Notes: generated by a model from the letters alone, not told the origin. 64,000 bases of DNA from Candidatus Bathyarchaeota archaeon (GCA_026014545.1 JAOZIH010000001.1:186001-250000); one strand, 5' to 3'. Counted from the stretch's first letter, positions 9,632-17,984 are shown. Numbers and translations: made by a program.

Positions 9632-9898
9632 ATGGAAATAGAGGAAGTTTTTTCTTCAAAACCGAGACTGAAAATCATCAAACTTGTTGCGCAGCTAGGC
9701 TCGCTTAATGTTTCTGACATTGCTCGCAGAATTAACTTAAATTATTCTGCAACAAGTAAGCATTTAAAGCTGCTGGAGGCGGAGGGGATACTAACACAAA
9801 GGGTTTACGGGAGAATTCGCATGTACAAATTCAATGAAAACTCGCTTAGGGCTAAGGCTGTGCAAAATCTAATAGACGCGTGGGAACAGAATAAATAG
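9632..9898 (+). CDS. ArsR-type winged-helix transcription regulator
   Basis: An 88-residue single-domain protein. The helix-turn-helix reads as SLNVSDIARRINLNYSATS followed by KHLKLLEAEGILTQ, then the beta-wing RVYGRIRMYKFN. There are no cysteine pairs of the metal-sensing ArsR kind, so the ligand is unknown. It begins 6 bp after orc1/cdc6 and runs towards moaC, so it may be co-transcribed with either. Regulation of the downstream molybdopterin genes is possible but is only inference. Confidence 0.85.
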   Translation: MEIEEVFSSKPRLKIIKLVAQLGSLNVSDIARRINLNYSATSKHLKLLEAEGILTQRVYGRIRMYKFNENSLRAKAVQNLIDAWEQNK

Positions 9899-9935
9899 GA
9901 AGCAAAGCGTATTCCACTCTCTGGAGGAAAACAAT

Positions 9936-10373
9936 GTGACCATGGTTGATGTGTCCGGCAAGGCGGAAATACTGCGAGAAGCCACTGCGAAAGGGACAAT
10001 TAGGCTGAAGCCTGAGACCGTGAATTTGATAAAAGAAGGAAAAACAGCTAAGGGCGACCCCCTTTATACGGCGAAAATTGCGGGGATTCTTGCGGCTAAA
10101 AAAACGAGTGAGCTAGTGCCGCTCTGCCATCCGTTGCCTTTGACAAACGTGGAAGTTGAAGCTAAAATCATGGATAAAACCACTGTAGAAGTTACAGCAA
10201 CCGTGAAAACTAAAGCCCAGACAGGCGTGGAGATGGAAGCGCTTACCGCGGTTTCTGCGGCGTTGCTGACAATTTGGGATATGGTAAAGCAGTATGAAAA
10301 GGACGCTGCTGGACAGTACCCAGCGACGGCGATAGAAGATATTCATGTTGTAAAAAAGTTGAAGCAGGTGTAG
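9936..10373 (+). CDS. moaC: Cyclic pyranopterin monophosphate synthase MoaC
   Basis: Second enzyme of molybdopterin/tungstopterin synthesis, converting 3',8-cyclo-GTP to cPMP. It has the N-terminal MVDVSGKAEILREA, the active-site SELVPLCHPLPLT and the GVEMEALTAVSAALLTIWD segment with the catalytic acidic residues and lysine that follow. The start is GTG at 9936, decided by GGAGG at 9923-9927 eight nt upstream; ATG at 9942 is less well spaced. It opens a moaC-moaB-moaA operon with 2-5 bp gaps. In such archaea the cofactor most often serves tungsten or molybdenum oxidoreductases. Confidence 0.95.
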   Translation: MTMVDVSGKAEILREATAKGTIRLKPETVNLIKEGKTAKGDPLYTAKIAGILAAKKTSELVPLCHPLPLTNVEVEAKIMDKTTVEVTATVKTKAQTGVEMEALTAVSAALLTIWDMVKQYEKDAAGQYPATAIEDIHVVKKLKQV

Positions 10374-10377
10374 CCGC

Positions 10378-10908
10378 ATGAGCGAGAGCACAAAGCAGCA
10401 TAAGGCCTCAGCGCCTAGACAGCTGAATTTTGCAGTTTTTGTTTGCAGCACCTCACGTTATCAGCAGTTGCAGAGGGGCGAGAAAATAACTGACGCGTCA
10501 GGCGACACGATAGTGGCTTTGCTTATGAACGCAGGGCATAAAGTTCTGCTTAAAAAGATAATTGCAGATGACGTGCAAATGATTAAAGAAGCAGCTGAAG
10601 GCTTTTTGTGCTCTGCAGAACTGGATGCAGTCATATTTTGTGGTGGCACAGGAATCGCTCCGAAAGACGTTACCATCGAGACGGTTTCGCCCTTTTTTGA
10701 GAAGACGCTGCCTGGCTTCGGCGAAATTTTTCGGCGCTTAAGCTACGAGAAGATGGGTTCAGCAGCGGTTATGTCCCGCGCAACTGCTGGCGTTGCTAAG
10801 GGCAAGGTGCTGTTTTGTATCCCTGGTTCTCCTGACGCCGTGCAAATTTCAGTCGAAAAGCTTATTTTGCCCGAAGCGCCTCACATCGTTAGGCACGCTC
10901 GGGAATAA
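10378..10908 (+). CDS. moaB: Molybdenum cofactor biosynthesis protein MoaB
   Basis: MPT adenylyltransferase of the MoaB/MogA fold, which activates molybdopterin before metal insertion; archaeal MoaB replaces MogA. Signature stretches are the GDTIVALLMNAGHKV start of the fold, FCGGTGIAPKDVTIE as the MPT/ATP-binding loop, and FCIPGSPDAVQ near the C terminus. At 176 residues it is normal. The N terminus carries an extra charged stretch of about 15 residues. It lies between moaC and moaA, 4 and 2 bp away, so translation is probably coupled. Confidence 0.93.
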   Translation: MSESTKQHKASAPRQLNFAVFVCSTSRYQQLQRGEKITDASGDTIVALLMNAGHKVLLKKIIADDVQMIKEAAEGFLCSAELDAVIFCGGTGIAPKDVTIETVSPFFEKTLPGFGEIFRRLSYEKMGSAAVMSRATAGVAKGKVLFCIPGSPDAVQISVEKLILPEAPHIVRHARE

Positions 10909-10910
10909 CG

Positions 10911-11843
10911 ATGACCTTGATAGACAAATATGGCAGACCTCTGCTCAACCTTAGAATAGCCGTCACGCCGAGATGCAATCTCCGCTGCGATTACTGCCAC
11001 AGAGAAGGCGAAGAATGCAGCCTAAACAAAGCTACTGAAGAGATGACTGTCGAAGAAATCGTTCGAATCGCCAGAATCGCTGTTGAGCTAGGCATCAACC
11101 GAATTAAGCTGACAGGTGGCGAGCCGCTCATGCGGAAGGACCTCTGCGAAGTAGTCAAGGGCATCGCTGCAATACCCGGCTTGAAGGACCTTTCGATGAC
11201 AACTAATGGCAGCATGCTTGCCGCTCGAGCGCAAGAACTCTTTGCATGCGGCTTAAGACGCGTGAACATCAGTTTGCCAACTTTGAACAGCGAAGTTTAC
11301 CGTAAACTTACTGAAGGGCAAATTGAACGAGTGTTAGACGGCGTTAAAGCCGCAGTTAAGGCTGGCTTCCAGCCAGTCAAGCTTAACATGGTTGTTCTAA
11401 ACGGCGTTAACGTTGACGATGTGCATGACATGATGGATTTTGCGCGGCAAACAGGCACAATACTGCAGCTCATCGAGCTTGACCCAGTTAACATTGACGA
11501 CGCATACTTCTCGGTTTATCACAACTTCCTAGATAAACACGAGGAAATGCTACGCCAGAAAGCCGTGAAAGTAGAGACCAGACGTTTCATGAATAACCGC
11601 CACATTTACTATTTGCCCGACGTAACAGTCGAAGTTGTGCATCCGACTGAGAACGGCGAGTTCTGCGCTCACTGCACAAGGCTACGGGTTACAAGCGACG
11701 GCAAACTGAAAACCTGTCTCATGCGAAATGACAATTTAGTTGACATTTTGACGCCTATGCGCCGCGGCGCAAGCGACGAAGAACTGAAAGAGCTTTTTGT
11801 ACGCGCGAACCAGTTAAGAGAGCCCTATAATAAAACCTTGTAA
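10911..11843 (+). CDS. moaA: GTP 3',8-cyclase MoaA (radical SAM)
   Basis: First enzyme of molybdopterin synthesis. The N-terminal radical-SAM cluster CNLRCDYC near residues 26-33, the TGGEPLMRKD SAM-binding motif, and the second cluster CAHC plus a later Cys (KTCLMR) near residues 250-270 that binds GTP are all visible. The protein is 310 residues, the usual archaeal length. It lacks the bacterial C-terminal GG tail, as archaeal members commonly do. It is the last gene of the moaCBA operon. Confidence 0.94.
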   Translation: MTLIDKYGRPLLNLRIAVTPRCNLRCDYCHREGEECSLNKATEEMTVEEIVRIARIAVELGINRIKLTGGEPLMRKDLCEVVKGIAAIPGLKDLSMTTNGSMLAARAQELFACGLRRVNISLPTLNSEVYRKLTEGQIERVLDGVKAAVKAGFQPVKLNMVVLNGVNVDDVHDMMDFARQTGTILQLIELDPVNIDDAYFSVYHNFLDKHEEMLRQKAVKVETRRFMNNRHIYYLPDVTVEVVHPTENGEFCAHCTRLRVTSDGKLKTCLMRNDNLVDILTPMRRGASDEELKELFVRANQLREPYNKTL

Positions 11844-11914
11844 AGGCGGTTTGCCGCTTTCAGCTACGCATTAGACTTATAAAAAAAGAAAGGGGAAGAC
11901 AGTAGTCTTTTTGC

Positions 11915-12466
11915 TTAGTGGGTTCCAGCTTGGAACAGTGTATCTGCGAGTGTTGGGTTCACAAGGATGTTGGTTATCTTGAACGTATTCCCATTGGCGG
12001 TGTATTCATAATCACCTATTCCTGACCAGCCTTCAAGGCTGCTTTGATAACCGTCAAAAGCAGATTTCCATTGATCCCAGTACATAGAGAATTATCAGAC
12101 AAATCTGTCCATTCGCCATTATAGTAAACCCACACTTTTTGTTCAGCAGCATTAATTATGTACTTGAAGACGTTGCCCTGTGCGTCTTCCTGGTCTACTC
12201 GTAGCATTAGATTTGAGGTGCCTATGTTTTTCGCCATAAACGTGTATTTTTCTTGAACGCCCTCGATGGTGGCGATTACATCAAACTGCAGGCTGGTTGC
12301 GCCTGCAACGCTTGGCGTTGTTTCGCCGCCTGTTTCCTCACCGCCAGTTTGTTCGCCTGTTCCAGCAGGGGTTAGCTAACATCCAATAGGCTACCACGCC
12401 AACTACGACTACAGCAACAATCACTACGCCTAAAATCAGAAGCTTTGATACTGCTTTTTTGTTCAT
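11915..12466 (-). pseudogene. Membrane-anchored extracytoplasmic protein broken by two compensating frameshifts
   Basis: The ATG at 12466 opens a signal anchor (MNKKAVSKLL, then a Val/Ile-rich segment and YWMLANP). At the GGGG run 12368-12371 the frame must shift to continue into a Thr/Gly/Glu linker (PAGTGEQTGGEETGGETTPS) and a domain with KYTFMAKNIGTSNLML and VWVYYNGEW. Near 12080-12090 it must shift back to read YWDQWKSAFDGY and end at a TAA at 11915. First and last segments share one frame, so the total length (552 bp) is still a multiple of three. This is either a decayed gene or two single-base sequence errors; the C run makes the first suspicious. The family is not recognised. Confidence 0.7.
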
Positions 12467-12721
12467 CAGTAATCCCTTTTTCGGGTAAATCATATGTCAG
12501 TGCTGACAGCATTTAACTTTTTTGCATATACTGCCTTGAAAAGTTAAAATTTAGTTAGGGCTAGATACGCATTTTCTATGCAAAAATATCAATTGCATGT
12601 CCACTTCGAAGTAAGCACCATACAAAAAATAACCCTACACATGGCACCTACAAAATTGGAGCGGCAACATATTTATTCAGTAAGAGTTATCTTCAACAAC
12701 TGCCAAATTTGGCTCGCAAGC

Positions 12722-12806
12722 GCGGGGGTCGCCGAGCCTGGCCAAAGGCGTAGGCTTCAGGAGCCTATCCCGCAGGGGTTCGTGGGTTCAAATCCCACCC
12801 CCCGCA
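12722..12806 (+). tRNA. tRNA-Leu(CAG)
   Basis: Type II tRNA of 85 nt. The acceptor GCGGGGG (12722-12728) pairs perfectly with CCCCCGC (12799-12805), discriminator A. The D-arm has GCC/GGC, the anticodon arm TAGGC/GCCTA encloses loop TTCAGGA (anticodon CAG), followed by a long variable arm CCC-GCA-GGG and T-arm GTGGG-TTCAAAT-CCCAC. No intron, and no CCA encoded. Its 3' end and about 100 bp of downstream sequence recur at 13759-13870. Confidence 0.96.
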
Positions 12807-12906
12807 CTAAAAATAGAGCCTTATACAGGCTTATTTTAGCGAAAAAAGCTTAATTTTTGGATTTGTTGGTGGGGGCTGAGATTTCAGCATAAAATTACCG
12901 GTAAAA
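12791..12906 (+). repeat. Direct repeat copy A: tRNA-Leu 3' end plus downstream flank
   Basis: Begins in the T-loop of tRNA-Leu(CAG) at AAATCCCACC and runs through ACTAAAAATAG, GCTTAAT and ATTTCAGCAT to the palindrome TTACCGGTAA (12895-12904). Its diverged partner is 13759-13870. The boundary at a tRNA 3' end is typical of attachment sites of integrated elements. Confidence 0.75.
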
Positions 12907-13074
12907 GTTTTATAGGAGTAGTAAATTGCATAGAAATGTGTTTTTCTATCATGTTATGATTACAGTCATTTTTGTCCATAAACTTAAGTTAACTTAACAA
13001 TCCTAGTCTGCTTAAGATATAAAAGCTATAAACATAAAATAGAAACGCAGTGATCAAGATCGGATGTATCGAGT

Positions 13075-13553
13075 TTGGTTCGAGTTTATTTGGAGCTTTC
13101 CGTTTTAATAGCCCTAGCTAACCCGTTTGACCTATTTCATAACCAAACAAGGGAGTTTTTAGATATTGTAAAGCGCTTCGGCTTTGAGTTGGTATCATGT
13201 AAACAAGCTGTTGAAATGGATTTAGCCATAGGTGTCGCTAAGAGACCGTTGAGAGTTACTGACGCGCTTAGAATATTGGAAGTCATAGAAGTCTGCGGTA
13301 TTAAACTTCTGAGTCCGCATTCGAGAACCCTTCTTTTGTTAGTTAACGAGTATTTGGAGGGAACATCCCTAAAGATTGGCGACTTACTGCACTATGCTGG
13401 GCAACCCTTTTGAATGCAGATTACCTTGCTTCATGGAACAAAGACGACTTTAACCCACGCTACGAGAAAATTATAAACAAAGTTAACAAAAAGAAAAACT
13501 TAAAAACTATAAAAGTAGGCACGCCTAATATGATTTTAGAGTGGTTAAAATGA
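13075..13553 (+). pseudogene. PIN-domain (VapC-like) ribonuclease, frameshifted
   Basis: The first part reads VRVYLELSVLIALANPF, a PIN N terminus in which the first catalytic Asp is replaced by Glu. It continues through a helical middle to LKIGDLLHYA, the Asp/His helix of PIN domains. There the frame is lost at about 13400-13410: the annotated frame stops after a few residues, while the next frame continues as LLNADYLASWNKDDFNPRY, exactly the expected PIN C terminus with its NADxxxxWNxxDF signature, ending at TGA 13551-13553. The start is a weak TTG. A one-base loss (or two-base gain) restores the gene. Its stop overlaps the next gene's start as ATGA. Confidence 0.75.
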
Positions 13554-13714
13554 GCAGCGCTGAAATAGCCAAACAAATACATGAAGATGTAGACCAAATA
13601 TTGAAAGGCTTAAGTATAAAAGACCAAGAAATAGTGCTCAAAGAAGCTCACAACATCGTTGAAAGCCTAAAAAGGATAGAGCAGATAACAAGCAAAGTTA
13701 AAGCCCAAGCTTGA
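13550..13714 (+). CDS. 54-residue helical protein coupled to the PIN gene; possible antitoxin
   Basis: The ATG overlaps the PIN stop codon (ATGA), the usual sign of translational coupling in toxin-antitoxin pairs. The product, MSSAEIAKQIHEDVDQILKG followed by a stretch rich in Glu, Lys and Ile, should be entirely alpha-helical and charged, with heptad-like spacing and no DNA-binding motif that I can see. An antitoxin or partner role is inferred from position only. Antitoxins usually precede PIN toxins, so this order is reversed. Confidence 0.6.
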   Translation: MSSAEIAKQIHEDVDQILKGLSIKDQEIVLKEAHNIVESLKRIEQITSKVKAQA

Positions 13715-13737
13715 ACTGTTCCATATCAAAAAGAAAA

Positions 13738-13870
13738 TTTACTGGCAAATTTGTGCGTAAATCCCACCCCCGCACTAAAAATAGGCTTTTTAATTGCCTA
13801 ATTTGTGAAAATAGGCTTAATTTGAGTTGATTCTGGGGGTTGAAATTTCAGCATTAATTTACTAGTAAAA
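13738..13870 (+). repeat. Direct repeat copy B: duplicated tRNA-Leu 3' end and flank, with palindromes
   Basis: From 13759 the sequence repeats the tRNA-Leu(CAG) 3' end (AAATCCCACCCCCGCAC) and then its downstream flank (ACTAAAAATAG, GCTTAAT, GGGGxTGAxATTTCAGCAT), ending at the perfect 12-bp palindrome TTTACTAGTAAA (13858-13869). A related palindrome TTTACTGGCAAA (13738-13749) precedes it. Identity with copy A is clear with several indels. It lies 968 bp from copy A, and the PIN/small-protein pair sits between. No complete second tRNA exists here; only the 3' end was copied. Confidence 0.75.
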
Positions 13871-13924
13871 CCGCATAAACCATGCCGTTTTTGGGTTATT
13901 CTTAAATCCTATAATAACGCTCGG

Positions 13925-14170
13925 TTTGCTTGTTTTATGCGGCTTGTTACATTGGAATAGCGTTGCAATAGCCACTAGGTCCAGAAAGCAAGCCTGTTGT
14001 TAACTGGGCTGGGTTTTTCAGAAAATGGGTGGCGGCGGGGTAACACGGGGTTTGCTTGGGCTTAGGGCGTTTTAAAGGAGAAGAGAAAGATGACAGCTTG
14101 CTGCTGCAATTCCAGCGTAAGCCCAGAGCCCTTTCAGCACATGCCTTCCGCCTTTGCATGAACTGCAATT
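13925..14170. other. GC-rich gene-free stretch with an 8-bp stem; possible structured RNA
   Basis: Between copy B and the PQQ-type gene the base composition rises sharply. TGGGCTTA (14057-14064) pairs with TAAGCCCA (14118-14125), and several smaller complementarities surround it. A 23-codon frame from the ATG at 14090 follows GGAG but has no coding character. It could be a stable RNA or the remains of one. I cannot assign a family or strand. Confidence 0.3.
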
Positions 14171-14216
14171 AAGCTGAAAAATAAGGGGGAGGTGGTGTGT
14201 GTTTTCTGTTTTGCCG

Positions 14217-16676
14217 CTATCTCTTTCTGAGCAACAGAGCAACGGCTACTGCGATTGCGGCGATTATGAGTATGGTGGATACTGCAAAGTATGCTCCCAC
14301 GGGTTCCTGAGGCGTAGGCGTGGCTTCCGGCGTGGGTGGCGGCGCCTCCTCAACGAAAACAGCAGTTTCAGCGTATGAACCATAATAGGACTTTGAGCCA
14401 GGAAATCTAGCAATTATGGTGTATTCGCCTGGGACAGGGGGCTCAAACGTCAGTCGATAGAACCCCGCGCTATCAGTTGTGGCTCGTCCTACCTCGTAAT
14501 AATTGCGGTTGGGATCGAATACTTCCACGATCACTTCTACGCCTTTAACGTCTGTTGGGCGTGGATATTGCATGTAGACGTATTCCATCCACTCAGTCAT
14601 GCTTTCGTCGGCTACTGCGGGCACGCCGTTCGGGAAGCGTGCTGTCAAAGCGTACTCTTTCGTGCCCGGCGATATGTCGGTGACCATGCCCTCCACAAGC
14701 ACTTTGTTGCCATGCACAGAAATCTTTGGTGATGCTGAAACGGTTGTGGCGCTTGGGCCCTTGCCAAAAGCGTATAGGCGGTTGTCGTATGCGTTCATGC
14801 CTACCATTATGCTGTCGCCGATGATTACGTGGCCTCCCCACCAATTGTTGAACCAGCTTATTTCCCAAATCTTCTCGCCAGTCGTAGCGTCAAGGCAGAC
14901 CATGGGTGCGCCTCGGCCCGTGGGGTTGATGGGCGAGTGCTCACCGTAGGATAGGTAGAGTTTACCGTCGGCGAGGAAGTGGAACTCAATCGGGAAGTTC
15001 ATGCTCCATAGAATTTCAGCGTACTTGTCGCTTACATTGTAGGTCCACAGCTTCTTGCCTGTTTTAATATCGTAGCATGTTACTATGCCTGTCATGCGGC
15101 CGGTGTAGAATTTGCCGTAGCCATAAGCGGGCCCATACCATTTGTCATAGAAGGCGAGGTAGTGCTCTGGCTCGGTTTCCCATAGGAAGTCGCCCGTGTC
15201 TAGGCTGAAGCCGTAGTATCTGAGCGATTCCTTGCAGGATATGATGAATACGCGGTCTTCGAAGGACACGTCGGTCCATGCCCAGTTGCCGTCTGCGTAT
15301 TCAGCGGGCACAGTCCATGTTTTATTGAAGATTAAGCGGCCTTCGTCACCTATCTTAGTGCTAATCGCCCACGACGTAATTGTCGGCCCGGTAGCTGCCG
15401 GAAATGCATAGGATGTAGAACCGAAAATACAATCATTAAACGAATAATGTGCAACAGCTCCTGGTAAGCCACGCGGGATTGTTTTGTTCCATTCAATACC
15501 TGTTGTAGCATCGTATACGTTTCCATGCGGTCTCCAGCTTCCATCAGCAGGCCCACCTGTGTTCTCTGGTTGAACTACTCTGCTTGAGTTCCACAGAGTC
15601 ATCCAGCCTTGCGCTAAGTTAACAGTGTATATGTAGATTTGACCCTTTGGTCCAAAGACAGGATAACCCGAAGGCATGTTTCTCATGCTATACACCCAGC
15701 GGCCAGAGAGAGGATCAAATGCATGCCATATGTTGACGCCTGCAACTGTTTCACTTGTCCACAAGTATCCGAAAACACCGTGATAATTGAATGAGTCAAA
15801 GAAGAACTCTTGGGCAAGCGTTAACCTAGTGTTGTTAAAGTTTTTAACCCACAATTCATCGCCAGTATGCAGATCTATAGCCACAACATCTTGTTGAATA
15901 TTAGAGCTTCCGCGTGCTTCAAATCTGTTATAATAAAGTTTGCCATTGAGTATAACTGCGCCTAAGAATTTGCCCTCATAAGCATCGCCCATTTCGTATT
16001 GGACTTCGCCAAGCTCGCCGCCGGCAAGCCCGCCTAGCGCGTATGTTTTTGTCCAGAGTATGTGCGCTGTTTCTGGCGCGTCCTCGTTGTACGGATGATA
16101 CTTTGGTATCGGTGGCATTGTGTAGCTTCCAGCTGGCCTTAACCAACTTCCCGCTATTGGTGCCCATTCATGGAATTGTGCGTTTATCGGTCGTGTCCAG
16201 TACTCAGATGGCAAGGGAAATCCTGGGAAGTAAGGTATCGGGTCAGCTTGCACCACAAGTTCCGTGACTGGGCTGTCGCTAGCTAACCATGTTATGTTTT
16301 GGCCAAAGCCTGCATAGACCTGCGTCGGAAAATGAGTCTGGAATTTGTATATGCCTACCATGGTGGGTATGTAGTTTGTGCCTGTTCCACCTGTTGAATC
16401 CGTTTTGAATGGCCCTAAAGTTTCAGTAGATCCATCAGGTTTAGTAACAGTAACAGTTAATCCCGTCCAGCTGTGATAGGTATTTGCTAATTGCTGGGAA
16501 ATTCCAAGATGTATAAGTACTTGTTGACCTACACCTACAGGATTAGGTGTAACGCCGCAAAATGCATAGGTTTTCCTTGTTACTTGTGCATTACTAGTAG
16601 GTGCAGACATCATTATAAAAGCAAAAGATACCACCAGAAGCAAAGCAACTGCTATCGATAATTTTTTCAGAGCCAT
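14217..16676 (-). CDS. Secreted, membrane-anchored PQQ-like beta-propeller surface protein
   Basis: The start at ATG 16676 follows GGAG and gives a Sec signal peptide (MALKKLSIAVALLLVVSF, cut after SNAQ). An N-terminal Ig-like segment is followed by a long propeller built of PQQ-type blades: VVAIDLHTGDELWVKNF, DATTGIEWNKTIP, SLDTGDFLWETEP, CYDIKTGKKLWTYN and CLDATTGEKIWEIS. A carboxypeptidase-regulatory/Ig-like domain, a Pro/Thr-rich stalk (PTPEATPTPQEP) and a C-terminal transmembrane helix ending RKR complete it. At about 819 residues it would stand on the cell surface. It may bind ligands or other surface proteins; no catalytic residues for a quinoprotein enzyme were identified. Monocistronic. 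Confidence 0.85.
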   Translation of the reverse strand: MALKKLSIAVALLLVVSFAFIMMSAPTSNAQVTRKTYAFCGVTPNPVGVGQQVLIHLGISQQLANTYHSWTGLTVTVTKPDGSTETLGPFKTDSTGGTGTNYIPTMVGIYKFQTHFPTQVYAGFGQNITWLASDSPVTELVVQADPIPYFPGFPLPSEYWTRPINAQFHEWAPIAGSWLRPAGSYTMPPIPKYHPYNEDAPETAHILWTKTYALGGLAGGELGEVQYEMGDAYEGKFLGAVILNGKLYYNRFEARGSSNIQQDVVAIDLHTGDELWVKNFNNTRLTLAQEFFFDSFNYHGVFGYLWTSETVAGVNIWHAFDPLSGRWVYSMRNMPSGYPVFGPKGQIYIYTVNLAQGWMTLWNSSRVVQPENTGGPADGSWRPHGNVYDATTGIEWNKTIPRGLPGAVAHYSFNDCIFGSTSYAFPAATGPTITSWAISTKIGDEGRLIFNKTWTVPAEYADGNWAWTDVSFEDRVFIISCKESLRYYGFSLDTGDFLWETEPEHYLAFYDKWYGPAYGYGKFYTGRMTGIVTCYDIKTGKKLWTYNVSDKYAEILWSMNFPIEFHFLADGKLYLSYGEHSPINPTGRGAPMVCLDATTGEKIWEISWFNNWWGGHVIIGDSIMVGMNAYDNRLYAFGKGPSATTVSASPKISVHGNKVLVEGMVTDISPGTKEYALTARFPNGVPAVADESMTEWMEYVYMQYPRPTDVKGVEVIVEVFDPNRNYYEVGRATTDSAGFYRLTFEPPVPGEYTIIARFPGSKSYYGSYAETAVFVEEAPPPTPEATPTPQEPVGAYFAVSTILIIAAIAVAVALLLRKR

Positions 16677-16992
16677 TTCTCCCACTCCTTTTTTATTGCG
16701 CACAACTGCGCAAATCACTTTTTTATGAAATTTCTTAAAATATTTTAGTTTATAGTATCGCTAACAAAAATTGCAGATAATTCAAATTCCATTGCTAACA
16801 TTTTGTAGATGAAATATATAACAAAATTCAAAACTACAAGTTCTAATAGATTAGGCATAATTAAAAGCAGGCCAAAGCATATTCGGTGCTTGTTGAGGGG
16901 CAATTGAAGGGGATCTCTGAAATAGCAAAAATTCTTTAGGTTACTAGGCCAGACGTATAATGCAAATAAGCAGCTTTAATATTAGCGAAAAT

Positions 16993-17045
16993 TTTGCTAG
17001 TAAATTAAGGCGGAGGTCCCACCCTCGCACGAATTTACCAGCAAA
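16993..17045. repeat. Third tRNA-Leu-like 3' fragment between two palindromes
   Basis: TCCCACCCTCGCAC (17017-17030) resembles the tRNA-Leu(CAG) 3' end with one substitution and one deletion. It is bracketed by TTTGCTAGTAAA (16993-17004) and TTTACCAGCAAA (17034-17045), which are near reverse complements of each other, so the whole unit can also fold as a hairpin. The same palindrome type borders copies A and B. The rest of the 460-bp spacer 16677-17138 is AT-rich without a gene. Confidence 0.5.
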
Positions 17046-17138
17046 TAAGAGGGCTTATCGCGTGTGCTTCTGAGGTTTTATTAGCGCAACAAATTCTGCA
17101 AGGTGGGCATAGTTGGCAAATTTGGTGACTTGAAATGT

Positions 17139-17906
17139 TTATTCTAGCATAAGCAACAGTGCCATCACGATTATTCCTATGAGTATGGCTATCATTTGTA
17201 TTGTGGCCTTTTTTGGGGCACATGCGTCTTTGCGAAGTTCAGGAATTAAATCTGAACCGGCGATGTAGATGAAGTTGCCTGCTGCAAAAGGAATTAACAG
17301 GGGAATAAAGCCCTCTAGAACTGCGTTTAAGACGATTGCTATGACGGCGCCAGCTATTGCGGTTATTGCAGTTAGTAGATTCAGCTTGATGGCGTGTTTT
17401 TTGCTGAAGCCTCCGTAAATTAGAACTCCGAAGTCTCCGATTTCTTGTGGGATTTCATGGAAGAGCACGGCGAGTGCTGAGGCTACGCCGATGGGGATGC
17501 TTACCATGTAGCTTCCAGCGATTATCATGCCGTCGATTAAGTTATGGATTGCGTCTCCGAAGAGGTTCATGTATGCGAATGGATGCGGATGCTCATTTGA
17601 TGTTGGTATGTGGCAGTGGCGCCACTGAAGGAGGCGTTCTACAGCAAAAGAGGTGAGTATACCGAATATGATGAGTATCGACGCTAGAACGGTTGGGTTG
17701 GTGTTTTCCATTGCTTCTGGGATGAGATGGATGAAAGCGTCTCCGAAGAGACTCCCAGCTGCGAAGCTGACTAAATAGAGGAGTATTTTTGCAAGGTGCT
17801 TATCATTTAACATTAGCGATAATGCTCCAACTAGAGAAATCAAGCTTATGATGAGAACGCTGAGTAAACCAAGCAGTTCTGCCAACATGAGGGCTACCGT
17901 AAACAT
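17139..17906 (-). CDS. ZIP-family divalent metal transporter
   Basis: An integral membrane protein with eight predicted helices. The two signature helices that carry the metal path are present: GDAIHNLIDGMIIAGS in TM4 and LFHEIPQEIGDFGVL in TM5, plus a histidine-rich cytoplasmic loop (WRHCHIPTSNEHPHPF). ZIP proteins import Zn, Fe, Mn or Ni. It is divergent from a NikR-type regulator with only 83 bp between, so it is probably the regulated target. The length of 255 residues is typical. Confidence 0.92.
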   Translation of the reverse strand: MFTVALMLAELLGLLSVLIISLISLVGALSLMLNDKHLAKILLYLVSFAAGSLFGDAFIHLIPEAMENTNPTVLASILIIFGILTSFAVERLLQWRHCHIPTSNEHPHPFAYMNLFGDAIHNLIDGMIIAGSYMVSIPIGVASALAVLFHEIPQEIGDFGVLIYGGFSKKHAIKLNLLTAITAIAGAVIAIVLNAVLEGFIPLLIPFAAGNFIYIAGSDLIPELRKDACAPKKATIQMIAILIGIIVMALLLMLE

Positions 17907-17953
17907 TTGAGGCCATGAGAATTTATTAATTTTTTCCCATTTTTTAATAAAAT

Positions 17954-17984
17954 CTTATATATTTGCCAGCTTATTCTTAATAAG
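17954..17984 (+). promoter_or_regulatory. nikR promoter with inverted-repeat operator
   Basis: A TATA-like CTTATATAT (17954-17962) lies about 28-36 bp before the nikR ATG, which fits a leaderless transcript starting at or next to the start codon. CTTATT-CTT-AATAAG (17970-17984) is a perfect 6-bp inverted repeat between the TATA element and the start, where a bound repressor would block initiation. Autoregulation and control of the divergent ZIP gene are inferred. Confidence 0.55.

Noticed and set aside
14599-14949. Plus-strand frame opposite the PQQ propeller gene
   Set aside because: Antisense shadow of a clear signal-peptide/propeller protein; no own start signals.
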